Shown here piece by piece: positions 1 to 8,126 of a stretch of 64,000 nucleotides of DNA. Position 1 is the first letter of the stretch. Each line of letters starts with the position of its first letter. The notes beneath the pieces were generated by a model. That model was not told where the DNA came from. It was given only the letters and a program-made list of their open reading frames with translations, and made no database searches. Origin of the DNA: Mammaliicoccus sp. Marseille-Q6498 (GTDB lineage: Bacteria; Bacillota; Bacilli; Staphylococcales; Staphylococcaceae); assembly GCF_946151045.1 (NCBI RefSeq), contig NZ_OX267714.1, forward strand, positions 2,084,001 through 2,148,000, given 5' to 3'. The translations under genes and the position numbers were made by a program.

Positions 1-838
1 TAGCAATATAGAGAGGGTCTAAGTTGCTAGATTGTTGATTTTAGCAATATAGAGAGGGTCTAAGTTGCTAGATTGGTGATTCTAGCAATATAGAGAGGGT
101 CTAAGTTGCTAGATTGTTGATTTTAGCAATATAGAGAGGGTCTAAGTTGCTAGATTGTTGATTTTAGCAATATAGAGAGGGTCTAAGTTGCTAGATTGGT
201 GATTTTAGCAATATAGAGAGGGTCTAAGTTGCTAGATTGTTGATTTTAGCAATATAGAGAGGGTCTAAGTTGCTAGATTGGTGATTTTAGCAATATAGGG
301 AGGCGCTAAGTTGCTAGATTGTTGATTTTAGCAATATAGAGAGGGTCTAAGTTGCTAGATTGTTGATTTTAGCAATATAGAGAGGGTCTAAGTTGCTAGA
401 TTGTTGATTTTAGCAATATAGGAAGGCGCTAAGTTGCTAGATTGTTGATTTTAGCAATATAGAGAGGGTCTAAGTTGCAAGTCAGGCCCCACATGCAATA
501 TAGGAAGGCGCTAAGTTGCTAGACTGGTGATTTTAGCAATATAGAGAGGGTCTAAGTTGCAAGTCAGTCCCCACATGCAATATAGAAGTCGTGTAAGTTG
601 CAAGTCAGGCCCCACATGCAATATAGAAGTCGTGTAAGTTGCAAGTCAGGCCCGACATGCAATATAGAAGTCGTGTAAGTTGCAAGTCAGGCCCCACATG
701 CAATATAGAAGTCGTGTAAGTTGCAAGTGAAGCCTGACATGCAATATAGAAGTCGTGTAAGTTGCAAGTCAGGCCCCACATGCAATATAGAAGCTGTGTA
801 AGTTGCAAGTGAAGCCTGACATGCAATATAGAGAGCAC
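1..838. repeat. 41-bp tandem repeat array, two subtypes
   Basis: About twenty copies of a 41-bp unit follow each other with exact 41-bp phasing (1, 42, 83, 124 and so on to about 821). The first eleven or so units are of one subtype, with arms TAGCAA and TTGCTA. From about 575 the units are of a second subtype with arms TGCAA and TTGCA around a GAAGTCGTGTAAG loop and the linker AGTCAGGCCCCACA. Units between 450 and 575 are hybrids of both. Each unit can form a short hairpin, and the arm changes between subtypes keep the pairing. The array runs off the left edge of the window, so its full length is unknown. Open frames on either strand here are repeat artefacts. Confidence 0.95.
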
Positions 839-846
839 AAATAAAT

Positions 847-874
847 AAAAACCAGCAAAAATTTGCTGGTTTTA
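847..874 (-). terminator. Intrinsic terminator
   Basis: Arms AACCAGCAAA and TTTGCTGGTT close a short loop. On the minus strand the stem is followed by TTTTTATTTAT. It could end transcripts from the small minus-strand gene at 1053-1232 and separates that gene from the 41-bp array. Confidence 0.7.
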
Positions 875-890
875 TCCTATTCTTCTTTTC

Positions 891-925
891 TAACGACCAT
901 TATTCAGAATTGTGACTGTTAGCGG
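891..925. repeat. Single 39-bp-type hairpin repeat unit
   Basis: The stretch TAACGACCATTATTCAGAA followed by TTGTGACTGTTAGCGGG is a solitary copy of the unit tandemly repeated at 29835-29960. The arms CTAACG and GTTAG can pair. It lies directly beside a terminator hairpin, as the arrays elsewhere in the window do. Confidence 0.8.
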
Positions 926-926
926 G

Positions 927-992
927 TCCAAATCCAGAACCAAATCCAAATCCAGAACCAAACCCAGAACCAAATCTAGATCCAAATCCAGA
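927..992. repeat. Minisatellite of CCAAATCCAGAA-type units
   Basis: Six- and twelve-base units (CCAAAT, CCAGAA) alternate over about 66 bp. On the minus strand one frame would read a Ser-Gly-Phe-Gly repeat ending in a stop, but that frame has an in-frame TGA just upstream and no start codon. I therefore call it a repeat, possibly the worn end of a former gene. Confidence 0.7.
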
Positions 993-1052
993 ATAGACGA
1001 CTCACAAAATCCTAAGTCCATTCCACAATTCAGACTCTATTTTCCTACTTCA

Positions 1053-1232
1053 TTACTTTTTCTTCATTCTAGTCATGACTTTTAATCCGTATGCAAATAT
1101 ACTGTATCCAATTAATGAACTTGGTAACCAAGATTTTGTTATTTGGATGTCTTTGTTTTTATTGAGTAATGTATACGGTACTAACGTTGAAATGAAGTAT
1201 AGTAATAGTACTTTTTGATAACGTTTGTTCAT
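1053..1232 (-). CDS. Small hypothetical membrane protein (59 aa)
   Basis: I do not recognise this protein. It is basic at both ends and has two hydrophobic stretches, roughly residues 8-22 and 38-52, so a small two-span membrane protein is plausible. The longest frame begins nine bases further upstream at a GTG. I chose the ATG at 1232 because GAGGTG sits six bases before it. The gene stands alone: a repeat and terminator lie downstream, and the nitroreductase gene ends upstream on the same strand about 80 bases away. It is short and AT-rich, so coding status is only moderately sure. Confidence 0.5.
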   Translation of the reverse strand: MNKRYQKVLLLYFISTLVPYTLLNKNKDIQITKSWLPSSLIGYSIFAYGLKVMTRMKKK

Positions 1233-1315
1233 TTTGCACACCTCACTTTGTTAGTTTTATTATAATCCTCATTTCACCAGTAGAATTATAATTTTTTTAC
1301 AAAGTTGGGGCGATT

Positions 1316-1918
1316 TTATTCGAATTTTGTGAATGATGATGCGTCGTGTCGTGATGCTCTTTCGTTTGTCATTTCGCCTTTACCAATAGTCAATAACATT
1401 GCTGGTACGAGGTTGTCTTCAATGTTGAATGCTTCTTTAACAGCTTCTTTATCAAAGCCTATCATTGGGCATGTTGCATATCCTTCGTCTTCGCTTAATA
1501 ACATTAAGTTCATAGCGAATAATGATGCGCCACGTACTGCTTCGTCTCTTTTGTTTGTTTCATCTTCAAAGAATGTATTAACGCTTGTAATTAAGCCTTC
1601 GCGTTTATCACTTGGTATGTGTTTATGTTCAATCCAGTCGTCTGCAATGTCTTCAATTGTGTGATGTGCGTTTAAATCACCTAAAATGATTAAAGTAGCG
1701 CTTGCGTCTTTAATTTTAATTTGTTTATTTGCAGCTTGGTATAATTTTTCTTTTGCTTCATCTGTATCGACAACGATCACTTTCCATTGTTGTAAATTCC
1801 AAGCAGAAGGTGATAAAGCTGCTTTGTTTAAAAGGTTTGTAATTGTTTCTCTATCCATTTCATAATGATTATAATTTTTCACTGAACGTCTTTGTTCGAT
1901 TACTTTTGATAATTCCAT
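1316..1918 (-). CDS. Nitroreductase family protein (FMN, NAD(P)H)
   Basis: The protein has 200 residues, the usual length for the nitroreductase fold. The N-terminal RRSVKNY motif (about residues 10-16) and the SPSAWNLQQW segment (about 36-45) are the family's FMN-binding signatures. A Gly-rich helix-strand region around residues 130-156 with CPMIGFD is also typical. The family reduces quinones, nitro compounds or related electrophiles with NAD(P)H; the substrate cannot be read from sequence. It stands alone as a cytosolic enzyme. A long inverted repeat (1938-1979) lies just upstream of the start and suggests control by a repressor, as is common for MhqN/YdfN-like nitroreductases in Firmicutes. 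Confidence 0.85.
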   Translation of the reverse strand: MELSKVIEQRRSVKNYNHYEMDRETITNLLNKAALSPSAWNLQQWKVIVVDTDEAKEKLYQAANKQIKIKDASATLIILGDLNAHHTIEDIADDWIEHKHIPSDKREGLITSVNTFFEDETNKRDEAVRGASLFAMNLMLLSEDEGYATCPMIGFDKEAVKEAFNIEDNLVPAMLLTIGKGEMTNERASRHDASSFTKFE

Positions 1919-1937
1919 TTATGTCCACTCCTCAACT

Positions 1938-1979
1938 ATTGATAAATATATGGTGATATAATGTCGTGTATTTATCAAT
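1938..1979. promoter_or_regulatory. Candidate operator: 11-bp inverted repeat upstream of nitroreductase
   Basis: ATTGATAAATA at 1938-1948 and TATTTATCAAT at 1969-1979 are perfect inverted repeats with a 20-base spacer. The site lies 20-60 bases before the nitroreductase start, where its promoter would be. No T-tract follows, so it is not a terminator. Binding of a dimeric repressor is an inference. Confidence 0.5.
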
Positions 1980-2111
1980 TTATTTGCTTAATCACTTTCA
2001 CACGAAAAGAAAACCTTTTTAATATAAATCATAAACGTTTATTTGTTACAATAAGGGTAATAAGATGATTTTAGTGTTATGACAGTTGATTGACAAAAGG
2101 GAGCGATGGAC

Positions 2112-2828
2112 ATGATAGATATTCACAATCATTTACTTTATGGCGTTGACGATGGACCATTAGACGCTGAAAGCATGCTTGAATTGGCAAGAGAAGCTGA
2201 AAAGATAGGTATTACTGACTTAGTAGCAACGCCACATTATATTGAGCATCGATTTAAAAACAACGCTCAAATAGTAAAAGATAGAACAGCAGATGTTCAA
2301 TCTATTTTAGATGAAAATGGTATTAAGATAAAAGTCTATCCTAGTCAAGAAATTCATATGTTTGGTAAAGAACTTGAAGGTTTAGAGTCAGGTGAACTCA
2401 TTCCTATTACAGAAGGATCTAGATATGTATTAATTGAATTTCCATTCTTTAGCGTTCCTGATTTTGCTGATGATACGTTTAACAAGTTGTTTGATGCTGG
2501 ATATAGACCGTTATTAGCTCATCCAGAACGTATTATTCCAATACAAGATAATCCTCAAATACTATTTGATTTAATTAAAAGAGGTGCACTTTGCCAAGTA
2601 ACTGCAGGATCATTAGTTAATAAATATGGTGAAGATGCAAAAGTAGCGGCAGATTATTTGTTAGATCAAGATGCAATTCACATTATTGGAAGTGATGCAC
2701 ATAATACAAGTAATCGAAATTTCCATTTACAAGAAGCATACGATTATATAGAAAAAACTAAAGGCATCGATAAAGTTAATGAATTAAAAGAAAACGCTAG
2801 AAAAATATTAAATAACGAAGAAATTTAA
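2112..2828 (+). CDS. PHP-family tyrosine-protein phosphatase (CpsB/CapC type)
   Basis: The start reads MIDIHNHLLYGVDDG, matching the metal-binding beginning of CpsB/CapC/YwqE phosphatases. Further metal ligands are visible in ATPHYIEHR (His42), the HPER motif and the GSDAHN motif near residue 195. These manganese-dependent enzymes dephosphorylate the tyrosine kinase that controls capsule or exopolysaccharide synthesis. At 238 residues the length fits the family. I chose the ATG at 2112 over 2106 because AGGGAG lies eight bases upstream of it. No capsule, Wzz or BY-kinase gene is nearby, so the phosphatase is an orphan here. A strong terminator follows directly. Confidence 0.85.
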   Translation: MIDIHNHLLYGVDDGPLDAESMLELAREAEKIGITDLVATPHYIEHRFKNNAQIVKDRTADVQSILDENGIKIKVYPSQEIHMFGKELEGLESGELIPITEGSRYVLIEFPFFSVPDFADDTFNKLFDAGYRPLLAHPERIIPIQDNPQILFDLIKRGALCQVTAGSLVNKYGEDAKVAADYLLDQDAIHIIGSDAHNTSNRNFHLQEAYDYIEKTKGIDKVNELKENARKILNNEEI

Positions 2829-2833
2829 ACTTT

Positions 2834-2877
2834 AAAAGCAAGAATAGTTAATGTACATTTGCTATTCTTGCTTTTTT
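2834..2877 (+). terminator. Intrinsic terminator
   Basis: The arms AAGCAAGAATAG and CTATTCTTGCTT enclose a 14-base loop and are followed by a T run. It ends the phosphatase transcript. Confidence 0.9.
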
Positions 2878-2991
2878 CTATATAATAAAAAACTAAAATT
2901 ATGACGCAAATAATTGTATTTTAACACTACTAACTTTAAAATAAAGAAGAGAAATAAAGTTTCATTAATAGAATATCGGGGAGCGTTATAT

Positions 2992-3837
2992 ATGAAATTA
3001 GGAGATCGTGTAAAACAACGAAGGATAGATTTAAAACTATCTCAACAAGCATTAGCTAAGGGAATAGCAACGCAAAGTCAAATTTCTAAAATTGAAAAAA
3101 ATGAATTGCAACCGGGATCGCAACTTCTTTTTAATATTTCTAGAAGATTGAAATGTAGTATGGACTTTTTATACATTGGAGACGAGTTGGATACACAACT
3201 TGAACAAAAATTAAAAGTAATCGAAAGACTATTAGAAGACCGCGATTATGATGCACTTATGCCAATAATTGATGGTCATTATTTATCAAACGGGACAACT
3301 GATGAAATCGCCGCTTCAAAATGGGTAAGGTCTATTATTACTTTTTATAAATTTGAAGATGTAGAAGAGGCAACTCAATTAATCGAAGAAGCATTTAAAT
3401 TAATCGATAATAATATGTATGAGAAATTACAAGTATCAATTTGTAATACAAGAGCAATCATTTACTATAAACAAAATGAAAATGAAATAGCTAAACTATC
3501 ATTAGAAAAAGGATTGCAAATTGCTGAGCGATTCAATGTAGAAGATAGTTATAAAATAAAATTGTTAAGCACTTTATCTAATATTTACTATAGCGAATCA
3601 GATTTTGATCGTTGTTTAGCATATGCACAATCAGCATTAGACAAAACTGTTAAATCAAATCGCTATATGCTTTATAGTGAATTAGTTTACAATATCGTAC
3701 AATCTAGAAAAGAAATGAAAATTGTTGATAACTCAGACATAAAACAACTTGAAGTTGCGCTATACTTGAGTGAATTATCTAAAAAACATACACTTTCATT
3801 TTTAATTAGAGACTTAATGAAATCTTTAAAAGAATAA
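2992..3837 (+). CDS. XRE-family regulator with TPR-like C-terminal domain
   Basis: Residues 6-60 form a classic helix-turn-helix (RVKQRRIDLKLSQQALAKG, then SQISKIEKNE). The rest, about residues 75-281, is all-helical with tetratricopeptide-like spacing, including a segment with ICNTRAIIYYKQNENEIAKL. This is the layout of PlcR/Rgg-type regulators, in which the TPR part senses a peptide; whether this one does is unknown. The open frame extends 26 codons upstream, but the ATG at 2992 has GGGGAGCG before it and begins at the expected helix. It is monocistronic, with terminators on both sides. Confidence 0.85.
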   Translation: MKLGDRVKQRRIDLKLSQQALAKGIATQSQISKIEKNELQPGSQLLFNISRRLKCSMDFLYIGDELDTQLEQKLKVIERLLEDRDYDALMPIIDGHYLSNGTTDEIAASKWVRSIITFYKFEDVEEATQLIEEAFKLIDNNMYEKLQVSICNTRAIIYYKQNENEIAKLSLEKGLQIAERFNVEDSYKIKLLSTLSNIYYSESDFDRCLAYAQSALDKTVKSNRYMLYSELVYNIVQSRKEMKIVDNSDIKQLEVALYLSELSKKHTLSFLIRDLMKSLKE

Positions 3838-3847
3838 AACAAAAAAT

Positions 3848-3885
3848 AAACAAAGGCTGGGGCATAAATGTCCTAGCCTTTGTTT
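3848..3885. terminator. Bidirectional intrinsic terminator
   Basis: AAACAAAGGCTGGGGCA and TGTCCTAGCCTTTGTTT pair almost fully and carry A and T runs on the two sides. The site lies between two convergent genes. Its right arm overlaps the last codons of the 3873-4553 gene. Confidence 0.85.
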
Positions 3886-4553
3886 CCTACGATTTCATCA
3901 ATTATATTGATATGTCGTTTGTCTTTTAATAAGTTGATTAAATTTTCAGTAGTGTATTGTGTACTTAGTTTGTTTTCAATATTTTTAATGATATTAAAAT
4001 TGTTATTCTGTTTGAATGGGTAAGTCACGTTTGTTTCATTCATAATATGTAATATGATCGCTTCTTCTAGTAATGTGCTAGAGGGGTGATCTTGTGTATA
4101 TTCATTGTTATGACGAGTTGTTTGATTCAGTACCGTTTGGATATAAAGCTTGGTGAAGTAGTATGCGACTATTTCATATAGTTGATCTGCGTGTTTGCAT
4201 AATGCTTCTATAAAGAAATATAAACGTGGTTGAGTATCCATTTGAATAACTGCTTCTTCTTCATAATTTGCTATTAATAAAAAAATTTCAGGTTGTAAGT
4301 ATGTATGATATTGCTTTAAAAAAGTTAATCTCACGTCAAAGATAATATGGACGAGCTTAGTATTTATTTTTAAGATAGTTGAGATATCTGTTTCTAATTT
4401 AGTAATGGTGTTTGGCAAATGATGAATCATCGTTTTATTGTTAAGTCCAGCGTCACTGAATTCTTCATAATATTTTTCGTAATAAAGTTCTGATGATTGA
4501 ACTGTTAATTGAAAGTTATTTACAAAGTCATTCACTGTATTGCTAATCATCAT
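3873..4553 (-). CDS. Hypothetical protein, unknown function (226 aa)
   Basis: I do not recognise a family. The protein is mostly helical by eye, soluble, and has no signal peptide or membrane span. It is rich in Asn, Thr and Ile. It has several Tyr/Phe-rich helices around residues 95-145 (YEEEAVIQMDTQPRLYFFIE). The start is well supported: GGAG sits seven bases before the ATG. It is convergent with the XRE/TPR regulator and divergent from the NhaC gene. A cytosolic or regulatory role is possible but not supported by any motif. Confidence 0.6.
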   Translation of the reverse strand: MMISNTVNDFVNNFQLTVQSSELYYEKYYEEFSDAGLNNKTMIHHLPNTITKLETDISTILKINTKLVHIIFDVRLTFLKQYHTYLQPEIFLLIANYEEEAVIQMDTQPRLYFFIEALCKHADQLYEIVAYYFTKLYIQTVLNQTTRHNNEYTQDHPSSTLLEEAIILHIMNETNVTYPFKQNNNFNIIKNIENKLSTQYTTENLINLLKDKRHINIIDEIVGNKG

Positions 4554-4701
4554 TTTAAATCTCCTTCAAACATATTTATTATCTATTATATATGATATGA
4601 CCTAAAATAAATATTGTTATCATTAACAAAAATGATTTGACGAAGTGTTTGATGTCATGTACCCTTTTTAAGTATTGAAGATATCAATTAAGGAGATTCT
4701 A

Positions 4702-6000
4702 ATGGAACAAAATAATAAAATAACGTCATTTTGGGCTTTGTCACCGTTAATCGTGTTTGTAGTTCTATTTATTGGAACAGGTATTTCAACAGGCAATTTT
4801 GAATTTTTACCATTAAATGTAGCGATATTAATTGCTGCAATTTTTGCTTGTGCGATGTATCCTAAAACATCATTAACGAAAAAATTAGATATATTTACAA
4901 AAGGTGCAGGTCATCCGAATATATTATTAATGGTTTTTGTATTTTTATTAGCAGGTGCGTTTAGTGAAACGGCTAAAGGTATGGGCGCTGTCAGTTCAAC
5001 TGTTAATTTAAGTTTATCATTAATACCTGGACAGTTTTTATTAGCTGGGTTATTCGTAGTGGGTGCATTTATTTCTGTAGCGATGGGTACATCAATGGGT
5101 ACGGTCGCTGCACTAGCTCCTGTAGGTGTCGGTATTTCAGAAGCGACTGATATTTCGTTAACTTTAACAATTGCCACTGTAGTAGGTGGTGCAATGTTTG
5201 GTGATAATTTATCTATGATTTCTGACACTACAATTGCTGCAGTTAGAACACAAAAAACAAAAATGAGCGATAAATTTAAGATGAACTTCTTAATTGTATT
5301 ACCAGGTGCGCTTATCACGATTGTGATATTGTGGTTTTTAACTAAAGATATGGGTACGGCTGATGCGAGCCATGGTAGTTATTCACTGATCAAAGTCGTA
5401 CCATATTTATTTGTTCTAATAGCTGCATTATGTGGCATGAACGTGCTCATGGTGCTTGTGAGTGGTATCATCATTGCAAGTGTTATTGGATTATTAGATG
5501 GGTCTTATACAATAAGTGAAAATCTAAAAGCGATATCTGATGGATTAATAGGTATGCAAGATATCTCCATGATTGCATTGTTTATAGGCGGTATGATAGG
5601 CGTTATAGAATACTTTGGAGGTATAAGATGGTTGTTAAACGCCACTACAAGTCGAATTAAGACTAAAAAAGGCGCTGAGTTTGGTATAGCAAGTTTAGTC
5701 AGTGTAACCAATCTTGCAACAGCTAATAATACAATTTCCATTATTACTGCTGGACCTTTAGCAAAAGAAATAGCAGATGATTATGAAATTGACTTAAGAA
5801 AATCTGCCAGTATTCTAGATATATTTGCAAGCACGATACAAGGTATTATACCTTATGGTGCACAAGTATTAGCCGCAACAAGTGTAGCGGGTATATCAAC
5901 TGTTTCTTTATTACCGTATACATTTTATCCTTACTTATTAGGTATAAGTGGTATTGTATCTATTTTAATTGGATACCCACGCAAGAAAAAGCGTGTATAA
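4702..6000 (+). CDS. NhaC-family Na+/H+ antiporter
   Basis: The protein has 432 residues and about eleven hydrophobic spans. The motif FGDNLSMISDTTIAAVRTQ, about a third of the way along, is diagnostic of the NhaC (ion transporter) family, whose members exchange Na+ or organic acids for protons. A second conserved stretch, NLATANNTISIITAGP, lies near residue 345. A TTG nine codons upstream gives a longer frame. I start at the ATG at 4702 because AAGGAG lies six bases before it. A second NhaC member sits at 32004-33398. The transported organic ion is not predictable. Confidence 0.85.
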   Translation: MEQNNKITSFWALSPLIVFVVLFIGTGISTGNFEFLPLNVAILIAAIFACAMYPKTSLTKKLDIFTKGAGHPNILLMVFVFLLAGAFSETAKGMGAVSSTVNLSLSLIPGQFLLAGLFVVGAFISVAMGTSMGTVAALAPVGVGISEATDISLTLTIATVVGGAMFGDNLSMISDTTIAAVRTQKTKMSDKFKMNFLIVLPGALITIVILWFLTKDMGTADASHGSYSLIKVVPYLFVLIAALCGMNVLMVLVSGIIIASVIGLLDGSYTISENLKAISDGLIGMQDISMIALFIGGMIGVIEYFGGIRWLLNATTSRIKTKKGAEFGIASLVSVTNLATANNTISIITAGPLAKEIADDYEIDLRKSASILDIFASTIQGIIPYGAQVLAATSVAGISTVSLLPYTFYPYLLGISGIVSILIGYPRKKKRV

Positions 6001-6021
6001 CGCGTAGATGTATATTCAATC

Positions 6022-6066
6022 AAAAAAGCGTAAATTCTTTAAAATGAAGAATTTATGCTTTTTTTT
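6022..6066 (+). terminator. Intrinsic terminator
   Basis: AAAAAGCGTAAATTCTT pairs with AAGAATTTATGCTTTTT and is followed by Ts. It ends the NhaC transcript. Confidence 0.9.
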
Positions 6067-6141
6067 ATCAATTTTCCAGTGAGGGCGCTAAGTTTACACA
6101 TAAATTCATTAGCGTATAATGTAACGAAAGGAGGTCATTTT

Positions 6142-7566
6142 ATGAATAAATTATTTATAAATGGTCAATTTGTAGAAAGTAATTCTACAAATCAATTAGA
6201 AGTTATCAATCCGGTTAACGAAGAAGTTATTGATACAGTTACGTTGGCAAATGAGGAAGATACTGAAAAAGCAATAAAAGGTGCTAAAGAAGCACAGTTA
6301 AAATGGGAAAAAATAAATATTATAAAAAGAGCGCAAATCGTAGAAGATTTAGCTGAACAATTAGAAAAAAATAAAGATGAATTAGCTAAAATATATGTCG
6401 AAGAACAAGGTAAACCTCTATTTGCAGCAATAGGTGAAATAGATAAATCTATAGAGTATATTCATTATATGTGTAGCTTAGCTAGAAAGAATAATGGAGA
6501 AGTTTTACAAAGTGAAGTAGAAAACGAAACCATTATACTCACAAAAAAACCAGTAGGAACGACTGCAGGTATTATTCCTTGGAACGCACCTATATTCGTA
6601 TTAATGAGAAAATTAATTCCAGCTTTAGTTACAGGTTGTTCCATTGTGATTAAACCGAGTGAAGAAACGCCTTTTGGAGCTTTTAAAATTGCTGAATATA
6701 TTCAAGAAACAAAAATACCTAATGGATTAGTACAAATTATAACAGGTACTGGCTCTGAAGTAGGTAACTTATTATCACAAAGTAAGGATATTGATCTTGT
6801 TTCAATTACTGGTAGTACCGGTGCAGGAAGATCAGTTATGGAAAGTGCAGCTCAAAACGTAAAAGGTGTAAACCTAGAATTAGGTGGTAAAGCACCTGCT
6901 ATTGTTACAAAAAATGCTGATATTGAAAAAGCAGCTAATTATATTGTACAAGCAAGAATTAATAATAGTGGACAAGTATGTACATGCCCTGAACGTATCT
7001 ATGTAGACAAAGATGTCTTTGATGAATTTTTATCAATCGTTAAAGATAAAATGAGCAAAGTTAAAGCTGGAGAACCATTTGACGAAGAAACAACGATGGG
7101 ATCCATCATTAACAAAAAACAATTAGAATCTATAGATAATAAAGTGAAATCCGCAGTTCAAGAAGGTGCTACATTAGAATTAGGCGGCAACATCATCGAT
7201 AGAAAAGGTTACTTCTATGAACCAACAATTTTAACAAATCTTTCTAATGATTCTGAAGTAATGAAAGAAGAAATTTTCGGTCCAGTACTTCCAATTGTCA
7301 GTTATGAAAATTTTGAAGAAGTTTTAGACGAAGCAAACAACTCTGATTACGGACTATCTTCATATATCTTTACTGAAAATCTAAAAGAAGCAATGTTAGC
7401 AAGTGAAAGATTGAAATTCGGTGAAGTTTACGTTAACTGTGAAGCTGAAGAAGCTATTGTAGGTTACCATGCTGGTTGGAGACAATCAGGACTTGGTGGC
7501 GCTGATGGTGTAAATGGCTTTGATGAATATTTAAACACAACTGTAACTTACTTGCGTTATGAATAA
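6142..7566 (+). CDS. aldA: Aldehyde dehydrogenase AldA-like
   Basis: This is a 474-residue NAD(P)-dependent aldehyde dehydrogenase. Catalytic residues are visible: Asn148 (PWNAP), Glu247 (LELGGK) and Cys280 (SGQVCTC). The SITGSTGAGR segment binds the cofactor. The C-terminal pattern GYHAGWRQSGLGGADG, together with GQVCTCPERIYV, matches the lactaldehyde/glycolaldehyde dehydrogenase AldA rather than betaine aldehyde dehydrogenases. It oxidises small hydroxy-aldehydes to acids in the cytosol. The open frame reaches back into the preceding terminator, but AAAGGAGG before the ATG at 6142 fixes the start. It is monocistronic, with a terminator right after the stop. Confidence 0.85.
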   Translation: MNKLFINGQFVESNSTNQLEVINPVNEEVIDTVTLANEEDTEKAIKGAKEAQLKWEKINIIKRAQIVEDLAEQLEKNKDELAKIYVEEQGKPLFAAIGEIDKSIEYIHYMCSLARKNNGEVLQSEVENETIILTKKPVGTTAGIIPWNAPIFVLMRKLIPALVTGCSIVIKPSEETPFGAFKIAEYIQETKIPNGLVQIITGTGSEVGNLLSQSKDIDLVSITGSTGAGRSVMESAAQNVKGVNLELGGKAPAIVTKNADIEKAANYIVQARINNSGQVCTCPERIYVDKDVFDEFLSIVKDKMSKVKAGEPFDEETTMGSIINKKQLESIDNKVKSAVQEGATLELGGNIIDRKGYFYEPTILTNLSNDSEVMKEEIFGPVLPIVSYENFEEVLDEANNSDYGLSSYIFTENLKEAMLASERLKFGEVYVNCEAEEAIVGYHAGWRQSGLGGADGVNGFDEYLNTTVTYLRYE

Positions 7567-7583
7567 AAGATTTTAAAGCATAT

Positions 7584-7627
7584 AAAAAGAACGCATCATT
7601 AGGCACAGCCTAGTGATGCGTTCTTTT
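7584..7627 (+). terminator. Intrinsic terminator (left twin, locus B)
   Basis: AGAACGCATCATTAGGC pairs with GCCTAGTGATGCGTTCT, followed by TTTT. The same sequence, with a three-base loop change and in direct orientation, recurs at 8127-8170. It terminates aldA. Confidence 0.9.
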
Positions 7628-7645
7628 GTTGTGTAGATAAAATTC

Positions 7646-7735
7646 ACCGATTAAAAACTCGCTTGCCTAGGGTACAGTCTCAGCCTGTAGTCTTCGACTT
7701 GTACTATTCCCTCAGGCGTCTCGTTTTTAATCGGT
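7646..7735. repeat. Q element, subtype I
   Basis: A 90-bp element bounded by ACCGATTAAAAAC and GTTTTTAATCGGT. Inside, GCCTAGGG can pair with CCCTCAGGC (one bulged C). Two small hairpins (TACAG/CTGTA and AGTC/GACT around TTC) lie between them. Copies occur at 14953, 22458 and 27701, all in this orientation. It is followed directly by a 130-bp hairpin array. Confidence 0.9.
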
Positions 7736-7742
7736 TTTTGTG

Positions 7743-8079
7743 TTCTAACGTGAAAGACTGAGAAAACAATCCCCTTAGAAATTCTAACGTGAAAGAAATC
7801 TGAAACAATCCCGTTAGAGCAATTTTAGTTATATAAAAGTGTAATACTACATCTAAAATAGGTCTTTTTCAGTTCTAACGTGAAAGAATGAAAAAACAAT
7901 CCCCTTAGAAATTCTAACGTGAAAGAAATCTGAAACAATCCCGTTAGAGCAATTTTAGCTACTAAAAAGTGTAATATCACATTTCAAACAGGTATTTTTT
8001 AGCTCTAAAGGGAAAGAATCAGAAAACAATCCCCTTAGAATTTCTAACGTGAAAGAATCTTAAAACAATCCCGTTAGAA
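7743..8079. repeat. 130-bp-period hairpin array (locus B)
   Basis: About 2.6 units with starts at 7746, 7876 and 8006. Each unit holds two ~38-base palindromes (TCTAAC.TGA...CCCCTTAGA and TCTAACG.GA...TCCCGTTAGA) and a linker containing AAAGTGTAATA.CACAT. The array fills the space between convergent aldA and amt. Confidence 0.95.
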
Positions 8080-8083
8080 CAAA

Positions 8084-8120
8084 AAACTGCCAACAATTTC
8101 ACTTTATGTGACTTTGTCGA
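8084..8120. repeat. Right-end tail repeat of array (locus B)
   Basis: AAACTGCCAACAATTTCACT, then TTATGTGACTTTGTCGA. A similar tail closes the arrays at 13048-13072 and 22902-22930. It contains a TCAC/GTGA inverted repeat. Confidence 0.65.
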
Positions 8121-8126
8121 CAGTCT

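Noticed and set aside
605-838. A 77-codon minus-strand frame
   Set aside because: It consists only of the 41-bp repeat read without stops.
1-838. Plasmid-type iterons or a replication origin
   Set aside because: No Rep gene, DnaA boxes or AT-rich unwinding region lies next to the 41-bp array, and the hairpin arms argue for another role.
7646-8079. CRISPR array
   Set aside because: The units are adjacent palindromes or 130-bp blocks with no unique spacers of constant length, and no cas gene is in the window.
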